Below, piece after piece: positions 31,131 to 38,505 of a stretch of DNA of 64,000 nt. Under the pieces are notes generated by a model, which saw only the letters and a list, made by a program, of their open reading frames with translations, ran no database searches and had not been told where the DNA came from. The position numbers and the translations under genes were made by a program. This DNA comes from Magnetospirillum sp. (GTDB lineage: Bacteria; Pseudomonadota; Alphaproteobacteria; CACIAM-22H2), in assembly GCA_027532905.1 (NCBI GenBank), contig JAPZUA010000005.1, forward strand, positions 248,001-312,000, written 5' to 3'. Numbering within the stretch: the stretch's first letter is position 1; every line of letters starts with the position of its first letter.

Positions 31131-33206
31131 TCAGGCCGCGTTCTTGGCCATGATCTCGTCCGCGATGTTGCGCGGCACGGGTTCGTAATGGTCGAACTGC
31201 ATCGTGAAGGACGCGCGGCCCTTCGACATCGAACGCAGATCCGAGATGTAGCCGAACATTTCCGACAGCGGCACGTGGCTGCGGATGATGACCGACGTCG
31301 CGATCTGGTCCTGGCTCTGGATGATGCCGCGGCGACGGTTCAAGTCGCCCACCACGTCGCCGACATGGTCGGGCGGCGTCGTGACTTCCACGTCCATGAT
31401 CGGCTCGAGGATGATCGGCGAGGCCTTCTTCATGCCTTCGCGGAAGCAGGCCTTGCCGGCGATTTCGAAGGCGAGTGCGGACGAGTCGACGTCGTGGTAC
31501 TTGCCTTCGAGCAGCGTGTACTTGAAGTCGACCGTGGGGAAGCCCGCAAGCACGCCCTGCTCGCACTGCACCTTGATGCCCTTTTCGACCGCCGGGATGA
31601 ACTCGCGCGGGATCGTGCCGCCGACGACCTTGTCTTCGAACTGCACGCCGCCGTTGCGCTCGACCGGTTCGAACTTGATCTTCACTTCGGCGAACTGGCC
31701 GGAACCGCCCGACTGTTTCTTGTGCGTGTAGATTTCCGTGTGCGCCTTCGAAATCGTCTCGCGATAGGCCACCTGCGGCGAGCCGATGTTGGCTTCCACG
31801 CCGTATTCGCGCTTCAGGCGGTCGACGATGATTTCGAGATGCAGCTCGCCCATGCCCGACAGAATCGTCTGGCCCGACTCGTGGTCGGTGCGCAGGCGAA
31901 GCGACGGGTCTTCGGCCACGAGCTTCTGCAGGCCAAGCGCCATCTTTTCGACCGAGTCCTTGGTCTTGGGCTCGACCGCGATGTCGATGACGGGGACCGG
32001 GAACGCCATGCGCTCGAGGATCACGGGATCTTCGGGGGCGGCAAGCGTGTCGCCCGTCGTCGTGTCCTTGAGGCCCACGAACGCCGCGATGTCGCCTGCG
32101 TACACTTCCTTGATTTCGTCGCGCTTGTCGGCGTGCATCTGGAACATGCGGCCGATGCGTTCCTTGCCGTCCTTCGTGGTGTTGAGCACGGTGTCGCCCG
32201 AACGCAGCACGCCCGAATAGACGCGCACGAAGGTGAGGTTGCCGTACTTGTCGTTGATCATCTTGAACGCGAGGGCCGAGAACGGCTCTTCGTCCTTCGC
32301 GAGCTTGAAGCGCTCGGGCTCGCCCTCTTCGGTGACGACGCGCATGCCGCGCACGTCCGCCGGCGACGGCAGATAGTCGACGACCGCGTCGAGCAGCGTC
32401 TGCACGCCCTTGTTCTTGAAGGCCGAGCCGCAGAATACGGGGCGGAATTCGCCCAAGATGGCGCCCTTCTTGATGCAGCGCTTCAGCATCTCGACCGAAA
32501 CGTCGCCCTTTTCGTAGAACTCTTCCATGGCCGTGTCGTCCATGCCGAGCACGGTGTCGAGCAGCTGCTGGCGGTACTCCTTGGCCTTTTCGACCAGGTT
32601 TTCCGGAATCGGGATGTCGTTGAACTTGGCGCCGAGCTCGTCGCCCTGCCACACCACGCCCTTCATCAGCACGAGATCGATGATGCCCTTGAACTCGCCT
32701 TCGGCACCGATCGGCAATTGGCAGATCGCGGTCTTGATGCCGAGCTTCTCGTGCATCGAGTCGACGGCCTTGTAGAAGTCCGCACCCGTGCGGTCCATCT
32801 TATTGATGAACACGACGCGCGGCACGTTGTAGCGGTCGGCGAGGCGCCAGTTGGTTTCCGACTGCGGCTGCACGCCGGCCACGCCGCAAATGACGAAGAT
32901 CGCGCCGTCGAGCACGCGCAAGGAGCGGTTCACTTCGATGTTGAAATCGATGTGGCCCGGCGTGTCGATCACGTTGATGCGGTGGCCTTCCCACTCGGCG
33001 GTCACGGCGGCGGACGTGATGGTGATGCCGCGCTCGCGTTCCTGCGCCATGTAGTCGGTCGTGGTGTTGCCGTCGTGCACTTCCCCGATTTTGTGGGACT
33101 TGCCCGTGTAATAGAGGATGCGCTCGGTTGTCGTGGTTTTGCCGGCGTCGATATGCGCCGTGATGCCGATATTGCGAATCTTCTCGAGCGCGACTGTTCT
33201 GGGCAC
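31131..33206 (-). CDS. fusA: Elongation factor G
   Basis: This 691-residue translational GTPase has all EF-G elements: the P-loop [12 protein letters not shown], switch [19 protein letters not shown], and domains II-V ending in a normal C-terminus. It drives tRNA-mRNA translocation on the ribosome and helps recycle ribosomes. The GTG at 33206 was chosen because GGAGG lies six bases before it and because it gives the standard N-terminus ([14 protein letters not shown]). It is not in a str operon here: no rpsL, rpsG or tuf is adjacent. A predicted promoter lies about 150 bp upstream. Confidence 0.96.
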   Translation of the reverse strand: MPRTVALEKIRNIGITAHIDAGKTTTTERILYYTGKSHKIGEVHDGNTTTDYMAQERERGITITSAAVTAEWEGHRINVIDTPGHIDFNIEVNRSLRVLDGAIFVICGVAGVQPQSETNWRLADRYNVPRVVFINKMDRTGADFYKAVDSMHEKLGIKTAICQLPIGAEGEFKGIIDLVLMKGVVWQGDELGAKFNDIPIPENLVEKAKEYRQQLLDTVLGMDDTAMEEFYEKGDVSVEMLKRCIKKGAILGEFRPVFCGSAFKNKGVQTLLDAVVDYLPSPADVRGMRVVTEEGEPERFKLAKDEEPFSALAFKMINDKYGNLTFVRVYSGVLRSGDTVLNTTKDGKERIGRMFQMHADKRDEIKEVYAGDIAAFVGLKDTTTGDTLAAPEDPVILERMAFPVPVIDIAVEPKTKDSVEKMALGLQKLVAEDPSLRLRTDHESGQTILSGMGELHLEIIVDRLKREYGVEANIGSPQVAYRETISKAHTEIYTHKKQSGGSGQFAEVKIKFEPVERNGGVQFEDKVVGGTIPREFIPAVEKGIKVQCEQGVLAGFPTVDFKYTLLEGKYHDVDSSALAFEIAGKACFREGMKKASPIILEPIMDVEVTTPPDHVGDVVGDLNRRRGIIQSQDQIATSVIIRSHVPLSEMFGYISDLRSMSKGRASFTMQFDHYEPVPRNIADEIMAKNAA

Positions 33207-33357
33207 GACTGCCTCCGTCGGAGAGTGCCGGACGCGCGCCCCGGACGGGGCCGCAATCCGGAAATGGGGTTCGATTTCCAAGAAAAACCGGACCGACGCC
33301 CGTCCCCGAATCGGGGGGCGGGGCGCGAGCCAGCCCGGAAACCTTGAAACGGCGCGG

Positions 33358-33386
33358 GATATATCCTGCCGGGGTGCTCTTGGCAA
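33358..33386 (-). promoter_or_regulatory. Predicted promoter of fusA
   Basis: Read on the minus strand, TTGCCA (33386-33381) and TATATC (33363-33358) are 17 bp apart. The transcript would begin near 33351 and have a GC-rich leader of about 145 nt with several short hairpins. One of these (CTCC-GAC-GGAG) covers the ribosome-binding site. Confidence 0.55.
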
Positions 33387-33474
33387 CCCCCCAGGCTGGC
33401 CCGAAGGCTGGTTCTTGGGCCAGGGCCCGGCCGTATCGCTGGCTGATTTAGGGGTTTTGGGCTACGATTCAACC

Positions 33475-33723
33475 ATGCCGAATCCGCCGAGCCCCGAACG
33501 CAAAGCCAGCCTGCGCCTGATCAACGCCCAGGCCGACAAAATCCGCGTCAAGCTGGACCCCAAAGTGCTCGAACGCGCCAAGTGCGTGGTCGAGGGCGGG
33601 GAAATCTACGACAAGGCCGCCGCCCAAAAGGTCGTCGGCGAGTTCCTGAAGGCCAAAAACCGCCGCGACGGCGGGGTCTTCCAGCAGGAACTGCAAGCCC
33701 GCCTGCGCGGCATCAAGCACTAA
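33475..33723 (+). CDS. Small conserved-looking hypothetical protein
   Basis: This 82-residue protein is charged and helical (SPERKASLRLINAQADKIRV, LDPKVLERAKCVVEGG, FQQELQARLRGIKH). It has no signal peptide or membrane helix. I do not recognise a named domain, although its composition and compact coding frame look like a real gene. It is divergent from fusA and convergent with the small secreted protein at 33736-33978. The ATG at 33475 has no clear ribosome site. Confidence 0.55.
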   Translation: MPNPPSPERKASLRLINAQADKIRVKLDPKVLERAKCVVEGGEIYDKAAAQKVVGEFLKAKNRRDGGVFQQELQARLRGIKH

Positions 33724-33735
33724 ACCCTACTGCGT

Positions 33736-33978
33736 CTATTGCCGTTCCTGCGTGCCGATGCGCCGACCGAGCGCGTCGCGCACGACCATGCGGTTTGGGC
33801 CATCGGGTTCGATGGTGCCTGTCCGCCGCCCTTGTGCATCGCGCAAGATCTGGCGCCCGCTGGGCTCGATCTCGATAGTCCCCGTTCGCCGTCCAGCCGC
33901 ATCGCGCTGGACGAGCGTTTCGGCCAGTGCCGGCCCCGCCAGGGCCGCAAAGATCGCCGCATAGATGAAAATCCGCAT
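33736..33978 (-). CDS. Small secreted protein with RDAxGRR repeats
   Basis: This 80-residue protein has a signal peptide (MRIFIYAAIFAALAGPALA, cleavage likely after Ala19). The mature part is three repeats of about 21 residues built on RDAxGRRtGTIE: near 24-35, 46-57 and 67-78. The repeats suggest short beta-hairpins on the cell surface or in the periplasm. No function is known. It lies upstream of the glycosyltransferase/metallophosphoesterase pair read in the same direction? No: it is downstream of them, 42 bp after the glycosyltransferase stop. Confidence 0.65.
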   Translation of the reverse strand: MRIFIYAAIFAALAGPALAETLVQRDAAGRRTGTIEIEPSGRQILRDAQGRRTGTIEPDGPNRMVVRDALGRRIGTQERQ

Positions 33979-34020
33979 CGTGTCGCCTCCTTGGAAGCGA
34001 CAACGCGCAGGCGGCGAGGG

Positions 34021-35097
34021 CTATTCGGCCGCGGCTGCCGTCGGCCCGCCGAAGTTGCGCGGGCGCAGATGGTCGGCGAATTGGCGCGCACATTCGGCCC
34101 AGCTGTAGCGCATGGCGTGGGCACGGGCACGCTCGCGCGGAATTTCGAGCGCACGCAAGCAGGCGACGCGCAGATCGTCGTCCATCGCCCCGCCGGATTG
34201 GTCGGGCGGAACGTCGCCCAGCACGTCGAGCGGGCCGGTGACCGGGAACGCCGCCACGGGCGTGCCGCAGGCCATGGCCTCGAGAAGGACGAGGCCGAAC
34301 GTGTCGGTCTTGGACGGAAACACGAACACGTCGGCGGCGGCGTAAACGCTTGCCAGTTCCTTCTGCTGCAGCACGCCAAGATACGAGACGGTTGGGTACT
34401 TGGCCTTCAGCGACGCCATCGCCGGCCCCTCGCCCACGACCCATTTGGAGCCGGGCAGATCGAGGGCGAGAAACGCTTCGACGTTCTTCTCGACCGCGAC
34501 GCGGCCGACATAAACGAAAATCGGCGGCTTGGTCTGCAGCCGGTCGCGCGGGCCGGGCTTGAAGATTTCGAGATCCACGCCGCGCGTCCACAGCACGACG
34601 TTCTTGAAACCCCATTTGTCGAGATCGGCTTTGACCGTGGGCGTGGGCACCATCACGCGGCTGGCGGGCGCATGGAAGCGGCGCAGCACCGAATAGCTGA
34701 TGCCCACGGGCAGCTTCGTGCGCGCTTCGACATATTCGGGAAAGCGCGTGTGGTAAGCGGTCGTGAACGGCAGGCCGCGCGTGAGGCAGGCTTTGCGCGC
34801 CGCCCAGCCGAGCGGGCCTTCGGTCGCGATGTGTACGGCGTCGGGTGCAAAACGATCGAGAATTTTGCCGACACTGCCCGCCCCTGCGAGCGACAGGCGG
34901 ATCTCGGGATAGGTGGGGCACGGGAACGTCGTGAAAAGTTCGGGTGCCACCATCTCCACCGTGTGGCCCGCGAGCTCGAGCTCGCGCTTGGTCTCCGTCA
35001 GCGTGCGCACCACGCCGTTGACCTGCGGGCGCCACGCATCCGTGACGATCGCGATGCGCAAGCTCTTGCGCGAGTCCGCAGCGCTGGAATCGATCAT
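34021..35097 (-). CDS. GT4-family glycosyltransferase
   Basis: This 358-residue GT-B-fold enzyme is like the mannosyltransferase MgtA/PimB group. It begins RIAIVTDAWRPQVNGVVRTL, has VHIATEGPLGWAARKAC and PFTTAYHTRFPEYV in the acceptor domain, and VFVFPSKTDTFGLVLLEAMACGTPVAAF in the donor-nucleotide domain with the EX7E-type pair. It transfers a hexose, probably from a nucleotide sugar, to a lipid or glycan. Its start overlaps the stop of the metallophosphoesterase gene (ATGA), so the two are translated together and may act on one lipid. Confidence 0.9.
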   Translation of the reverse strand: MIDSSAADSRKSLRIAIVTDAWRPQVNGVVRTLTETKRELELAGHTVEMVAPELFTTFPCPTYPEIRLSLAGAGSVGKILDRFAPDAVHIATEGPLGWAARKACLTRGLPFTTAYHTRFPEYVEARTKLPVGISYSVLRRFHAPASRVMVPTPTVKADLDKWGFKNVVLWTRGVDLEIFKPGPRDRLQTKPPIFVYVGRVAVEKNVEAFLALDLPGSKWVVGEGPAMASLKAKYPTVSYLGVLQQKELASVYAAADVFVFPSKTDTFGLVLLEAMACGTPVAAFPVTGPLDVLGDVPPDQSGGAMDDDLRVACLRALEIPRERARAHAMRYSWAECARQFADHLRPRNFGGPTAAAAE

Positions 35098-35912
35098 CGC
35101 ACTGTCTCCATCATGTCGAGCTGCCGAACTTCGGCCCAATGCACGATCTGGAAAGTTCCGTCCCAGTCTTCGACCAGGGCCGTGCAGCTTTCGACCCAGT
35201 CGCCGTCGTTCATGTAGGCGATGCCGTCGATGTCGCGGATCTCGGCCTTGTGGATGTGGCCGCAGATCACGCCGTCGAGCCCGCGCCGGCGCGCTTCGGC
35301 GGCGAGCGCTTGCTCGAAATCGTCGATGTATTTGACCGCGTTCTTGACCTTGTTCTTGAGCCAGGCCGACAGCGACCAGTAGCGGAAGCCGAAAGCGCGG
35401 CGTCCGCGGTTGAACCATTCGTTCGACCAGAGGGCGAAATTGTAGGCGTGGTCGCCCAGGAACGCGAGCCAGCGCGCATAGCGCACGATGCCGTCGAACG
35501 CGTCGCCGTGGATCACGAGCATCTTGCGCCCGTCGGCGGTGGTGTGGATCGCGTCGCCCGCCACATAAACGCCGCCGAAATGCAGATCGAGATAGTCGCG
35601 CAGCATTTCGTCGTGGTTGCCGGGGATGTAGACGACCTCGGTGCCTTTGCGCGCCTTGCGCAGCATCTTCTGCACCACGTCGTTGTGCGACTGGTGCCAG
35701 AACCAGCTCTGCTTCATGCGCCAGCCGTCGACGATATCGCCCACGAGATAGAGCTTGTCGCTTTCGTTGTAGCGCAGGAAATCGAGCAGGAATTCGGCCT
35801 TGCAGCCGCGCGTGCCGAGATGGATGTCGGACACGAAGATGGCGCGCCAACGCCGGACGCCGACCTCGTCGGGCACGGCGCCGCGATCGAGACCGTCGGG
35901 TTCGTGCAGCAT
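35094..35912 (-). CDS. LpxH-like metallophosphoesterase
   Basis: This 272-residue calcineurin-type phosphoesterase has the complete metal-binding set: SDIHLGTRG, GDIVDGW, GNHDE, HGD and GHIHK. It resembles proteins annotated as UDP-2,3-diacylglucosamine hydrolase-like, but the true substrate is unclear because such genes also occur beside glycosyltransferases in organisms with a separate lipid A enzyme. I chose the ATG at 35912; a GTG at 35936 would add eight residues. It is the first gene of the pair with the GT4 enzyme. Confidence 0.85.
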   Translation of the reverse strand: MLHEPDGLDRGAVPDEVGVRRWRAIFVSDIHLGTRGCKAEFLLDFLRYNESDKLYLVGDIVDGWRMKQSWFWHQSHNDVVQKMLRKARKGTEVVYIPGNHDEMLRDYLDLHFGGVYVAGDAIHTTADGRKMLVIHGDAFDGIVRYARWLAFLGDHAYNFALWSNEWFNRGRRAFGFRYWSLSAWLKNKVKNAVKYIDDFEQALAAEARRRGLDGVICGHIHKAEIRDIDGIAYMNDGDWVESCTALVEDWDGTFQIVHWAEVRQLDMMETVR

Positions 35913-36062
35913 ACGATTGTCCACAGAACGATCCACAAGCCCACCCCATATATGGATGTCGTCAGGAATTCATCTTCTGTATATTGTTTTTGTGGTAGTA
36001 AACTTAAGTGAATATTCCATTGCGGTCGAATATCTTCGTAACTTCACAGGATCGTCATCGTC

Positions 36063-36956
36063 ATGTCACAAGACCTCGCGGCCCCCGCGCCGTTGCTCGT
36101 GGTCTACAACCCGATCGCCGGGCGGCGGCGGCGCCGATTTCTGTCGCGCGTCCTCGAAGCGCTCGAAGCGCGCGCCGCTTCGGTGCGGCTCGAGCCCACT
36201 CAGGCGCGCGGCGATGCCGAAGCGCTGGCGCGTGCGGCCGCAGCTACCGGGGCAGCCCGCCTCGTGGTGGCGGGCGGCGACGGCACGATCAACGAGGCGC
36301 TCAATGGGCTCTGCGGCAGCTCGGTGGCTCTCGGCATCGTGCCGCTCGGGACCGCCAACGTGCTCGCCGCCGAACTCGGCATCGGCATGTCGGCCAAAAA
36401 CGTCGCGGCGGCGATCATGGACGGCCGCCCGCGCAGCGTCACGCTCGGCACAGTCAACGGCCGTCGCTTTTCGATGATGGCGGGCGTGGGCTTCGATGCG
36501 CACGTGGTGCGCGACGTGTCGAGCAAGCTCAAGCGCGCACTCGGCAAGGGCGCCTACGTGCTCGAGACGCTGCGCCAGCTCGTCGTCTACAGCAACAAAT
36601 TCTACGATGTGCGCGTCGATGGTGTGCCAATGCGCGCGGCCTCGCTGCTGATCTGCAACGGGCACTATTACGGCGGCCAGTTCGTGGCCGCCCCGCAAGC
36701 GCGGCTCGAATCGCCGGAGCTGCAAGTGGTGCTGTTCCAGCGCGCCGGGCGGTTTGCGACGATCCGCTATGCGCTCGCCCTTGCCACCGGCCGCCTGCCC
36801 ACGCGGCCCGACGTGCGCATCCTTGCGGCCCAAACGATCGACATCGACGGGCCTGTCGGCGAGCCCGTGCAAGGCGACGGCGACGTGATCGCACACCTGC
36901 CCGCAAAATTCGAAGCGCTGCGCGCTGCCGCAATCCTCGTCGGTCCGCCGGGTTAA
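36063..36956 (+). CDS. Diacylglycerol kinase-family lipid kinase
   Basis: This 297-residue protein of the DAGK catalytic family begins LLVVYNPIAGRRRRRF and carries the ATP-binding GGDGTINEALNGL (about 71-83). This is followed by LGIVPLGTANVLA and, in the C-terminal domain, the FDAHVV and ICNGHYYGGQF segments. Members phosphorylate diacylglycerol, ceramide or related lipids at the membrane. It is divergent from the glycosyltransferase/phosphoesterase pair, suggesting a shared role in lipid or glycolipid modification; this is inferred. Confidence 0.9.
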   Translation: MSQDLAAPAPLLVVYNPIAGRRRRRFLSRVLEALEARAASVRLEPTQARGDAEALARAAAATGAARLVVAGGDGTINEALNGLCGSSVALGIVPLGTANVLAAELGIGMSAKNVAAAIMDGRPRSVTLGTVNGRRFSMMAGVGFDAHVVRDVSSKLKRALGKGAYVLETLRQLVVYSNKFYDVRVDGVPMRAASLLICNGHYYGGQFVAAPQARLESPELQVVLFQRAGRFATIRYALALATGRLPTRPDVRILAAQTIDIDGPVGEPVQGDGDVIAHLPAKFEALRAAAILVGPPG

Positions 36957-37399
36957 GCGACAGCCTCCGCATCGGCGCGCCATTCGCGCATGACGAAGAT
37001 GGTACGCGTGGTCGCCACACCGCGAACGCTCTGCACGCGCGCCAGCATGAGGTCGGCGAAGTCCTGCAGGTTTTTGGCGAATACCTCCAGGAACACGTCC
37101 TGGTCGCCGGTCACCACGTAGCCGACAGCAACGCCCGGAATCGCCGCAAGCGTTTGCGCCAAGTCCTCGGCCGAGATCGACGGATCGCGCGTCACACCCA
37201 CGAAGGCGCGCACGGTTAGGCCGAGCTTCGCGCGGTCGATGCGCGCGCCGTAGCCTTCGATGATACCGGCCTTCTCGAGACGCGCAATGCGGCGCGAGAT
37301 GGCCGAGTGCGACAGCCCGACCTTGGCCTCGAGCTCGAGATTGCTCGCGCGCGCGTTTTTCGTCAGTGCGGCCAGAATACGATCGTCGAATTCATCCAC
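36953..37399 (-). CDS. Lrp/AsnC-family transcriptional regulator
   Basis: This 148-residue protein has the Lrp layout: an N-terminal helix-turn-helix (ARASNLELEAKVGLSHSAISRRIARLEKAGII) and a C-terminal RAM effector domain with the GDQDVFLEV segment (about 99-107). Such regulators sense amino acids. It is divergent from a threonine dehydratase gene across a gap with two inverted repeats, so it probably controls that gene in response to an amino acid. Its stop overlaps the convergent lipid-kinase stop by 4 bp. Confidence 0.93.
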   Translation of the reverse strand: MDEFDDRILAALTKNARASNLELEAKVGLSHSAISRRIARLEKAGIIEGYGARIDRAKLGLTVRAFVGVTRDPSISAEDLAQTLAAIPGVAVGYVVTGDQDVFLEVFAKNLQDFADLMLARVQSVRGVATTRTIFVMREWRADAEAVA

Positions 37400-37429
37400 G
37401 CGCGAAAACTCCAGGTTTCTTTAGGATAA

Positions 37430-37495
37430 TGCAAACTATTTGCACAAAATTTGATTTAGGCGCCACAAAAATCAAGTTTTTGATATTTTGGCGCC
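37430..37495. promoter_or_regulatory. Candidate Lrp operator region
   Basis: Two inverted repeats lie in this AT-rich gap: TGCAAA-CTA-TTTGCA (37430-37444) and an imperfect one bounded by GGCGCC at 37459-37464 and 37490-37495. They are close to the starts of the divergent Lrp (37399) and threonine dehydratase (37534) genes. Binding is inferred from position and symmetry. Confidence 0.5.
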
Positions 37496-37533
37496 GATGA
37501 TCGAACGCGCCTTGGCCATGTTAAAGTCGCGAC

Positions 37534-38505
37534 ATGTTTAGCCTCAAAGAACTCGAAGACGCCGCGGCCCTGGTGCACACGCATTTCCAGGCGACTCCGC
37601 AATATGCGTGGCCGCTCTTGGCCGCACGCACCGGCGCGCAGGTTGTCGTCAAACACGAGAACCATACGCCCGTGGGTGCGTTCAAAATTCGCGGCGGGCT
37701 CGTCTATTTCGCCCGCCTCAAACAAGAGCGCCCGCATGTGAAGGGTGTCGTCTCCGCCACGCGCGGCAATCACGGCCAGAGCCTCGCCTATGCCGGTGCG
37801 AAAGCGGGTGTGCCCGTCGCGATCGTGGTACCGCGCGGCAACTCGGTCGAGAAGAACGCGGCGATGCGCAGCCTCGGCGCGGAACTCGTCGAATACGGCG
37901 CCGATTTCGATGAGGCGCGCGGCCACGCGATGGAACTCGCCAAAACGCGCGGCTACGAATTCGCCCCGTCCTTCCAGCGCGATCTCGTGCTCGGCGTTGC
38001 GACCTATGCCCACGAGCTGTTCGGGAGCCACCGCGATCTCGATACGGTCTATGTGCCGATCGGGCTCGGCTCCGGCATTTGCGGCGTCATCCGTACACGC
38101 GATCTTCTCGGCCTTGCAACCAAAGTGGTCGGCGTCGTTGCCGACGAAGCGCAAGCCTACAAGCTCTCGCTCGATGCCGGCCGCGTGGTCGAGACCAACT
38201 CGGCGCGCACATTCGCCGACGGCATGGCGGTGCGCGTGCCCTCGGCCGAAGCGCTCGCGATCATATCGGCGGGTGCGGCGCGCATCGTCTCGGTCGGCGA
38301 GGATGCGATCGCGGCCGCCATGCGCGCCTATTTCGAAGATACGCACAATGTGGCCGAGGGTGCCGGTGCGGCCCCGCTTGCGGCCTTGCTGCAGGAGAAA
38401 GACAGCATGAAGGGCGAAAAGATCGGCCTCATCCTGTGCGGCGGCAATGTCGACACGCCGGTTTTCCGCACAGTGCTCGGCGGCCAAACGCCGGTGCCCG
38501 CATGA
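37534..38505 (+). CDS. Threonine dehydratase (PLP-dependent)
   Basis: This 323-residue fold-type II PLP enzyme has the lysine in VGAFKIRGG (Lys51), the phosphate loop analogue SATRGNHGQSLAYAG, a glycine loop PIGLGSGICG, and the family-typical VAEGAGAAPLAAL near the end. It lacks the ACT regulatory domain, so it resembles catabolic or simple serine/threonine dehydratases, forming 2-oxobutyrate from threonine. It overlaps the next gene (ATGA), which codes for an AceE-like E1. The divergent Lrp gene probably controls both. Confidence 0.88.
   Translation: MFSLKELEDAAALVHTHFQATPQYAWPLLAARTGAQVVVKHENHTPVGAFKIRGGLVYFARLKQERPHVKGVVSATRGNHGQSLAYAGAKAGVPVAIVVPRGNSVEKNAAMRSLGAELVEYGADFDEARGHAMELAKTRGYEFAPSFQRDLVLGVATYAHELFGSHRDLDTVYVPIGLGSGICGVIRTRDLLGLATKVVGVVADEAQAYKLSLDAGRVVETNSARTFADGMAVRVPSAEALAIISAGAARIVSVGEDAIAAAMRAYFEDTHNVAEGAGAAPLAALLQEKDSMKGEKIGLILCGGNVDTPVFRTVLGGQTPVPA

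Noticed and set aside
31188-33347. A 719-codon plus-strand frame opposite fusA
   Set aside because: It is an antisense shadow of EF-G with His/Arg/Asp/Val-rich composition and no domain.
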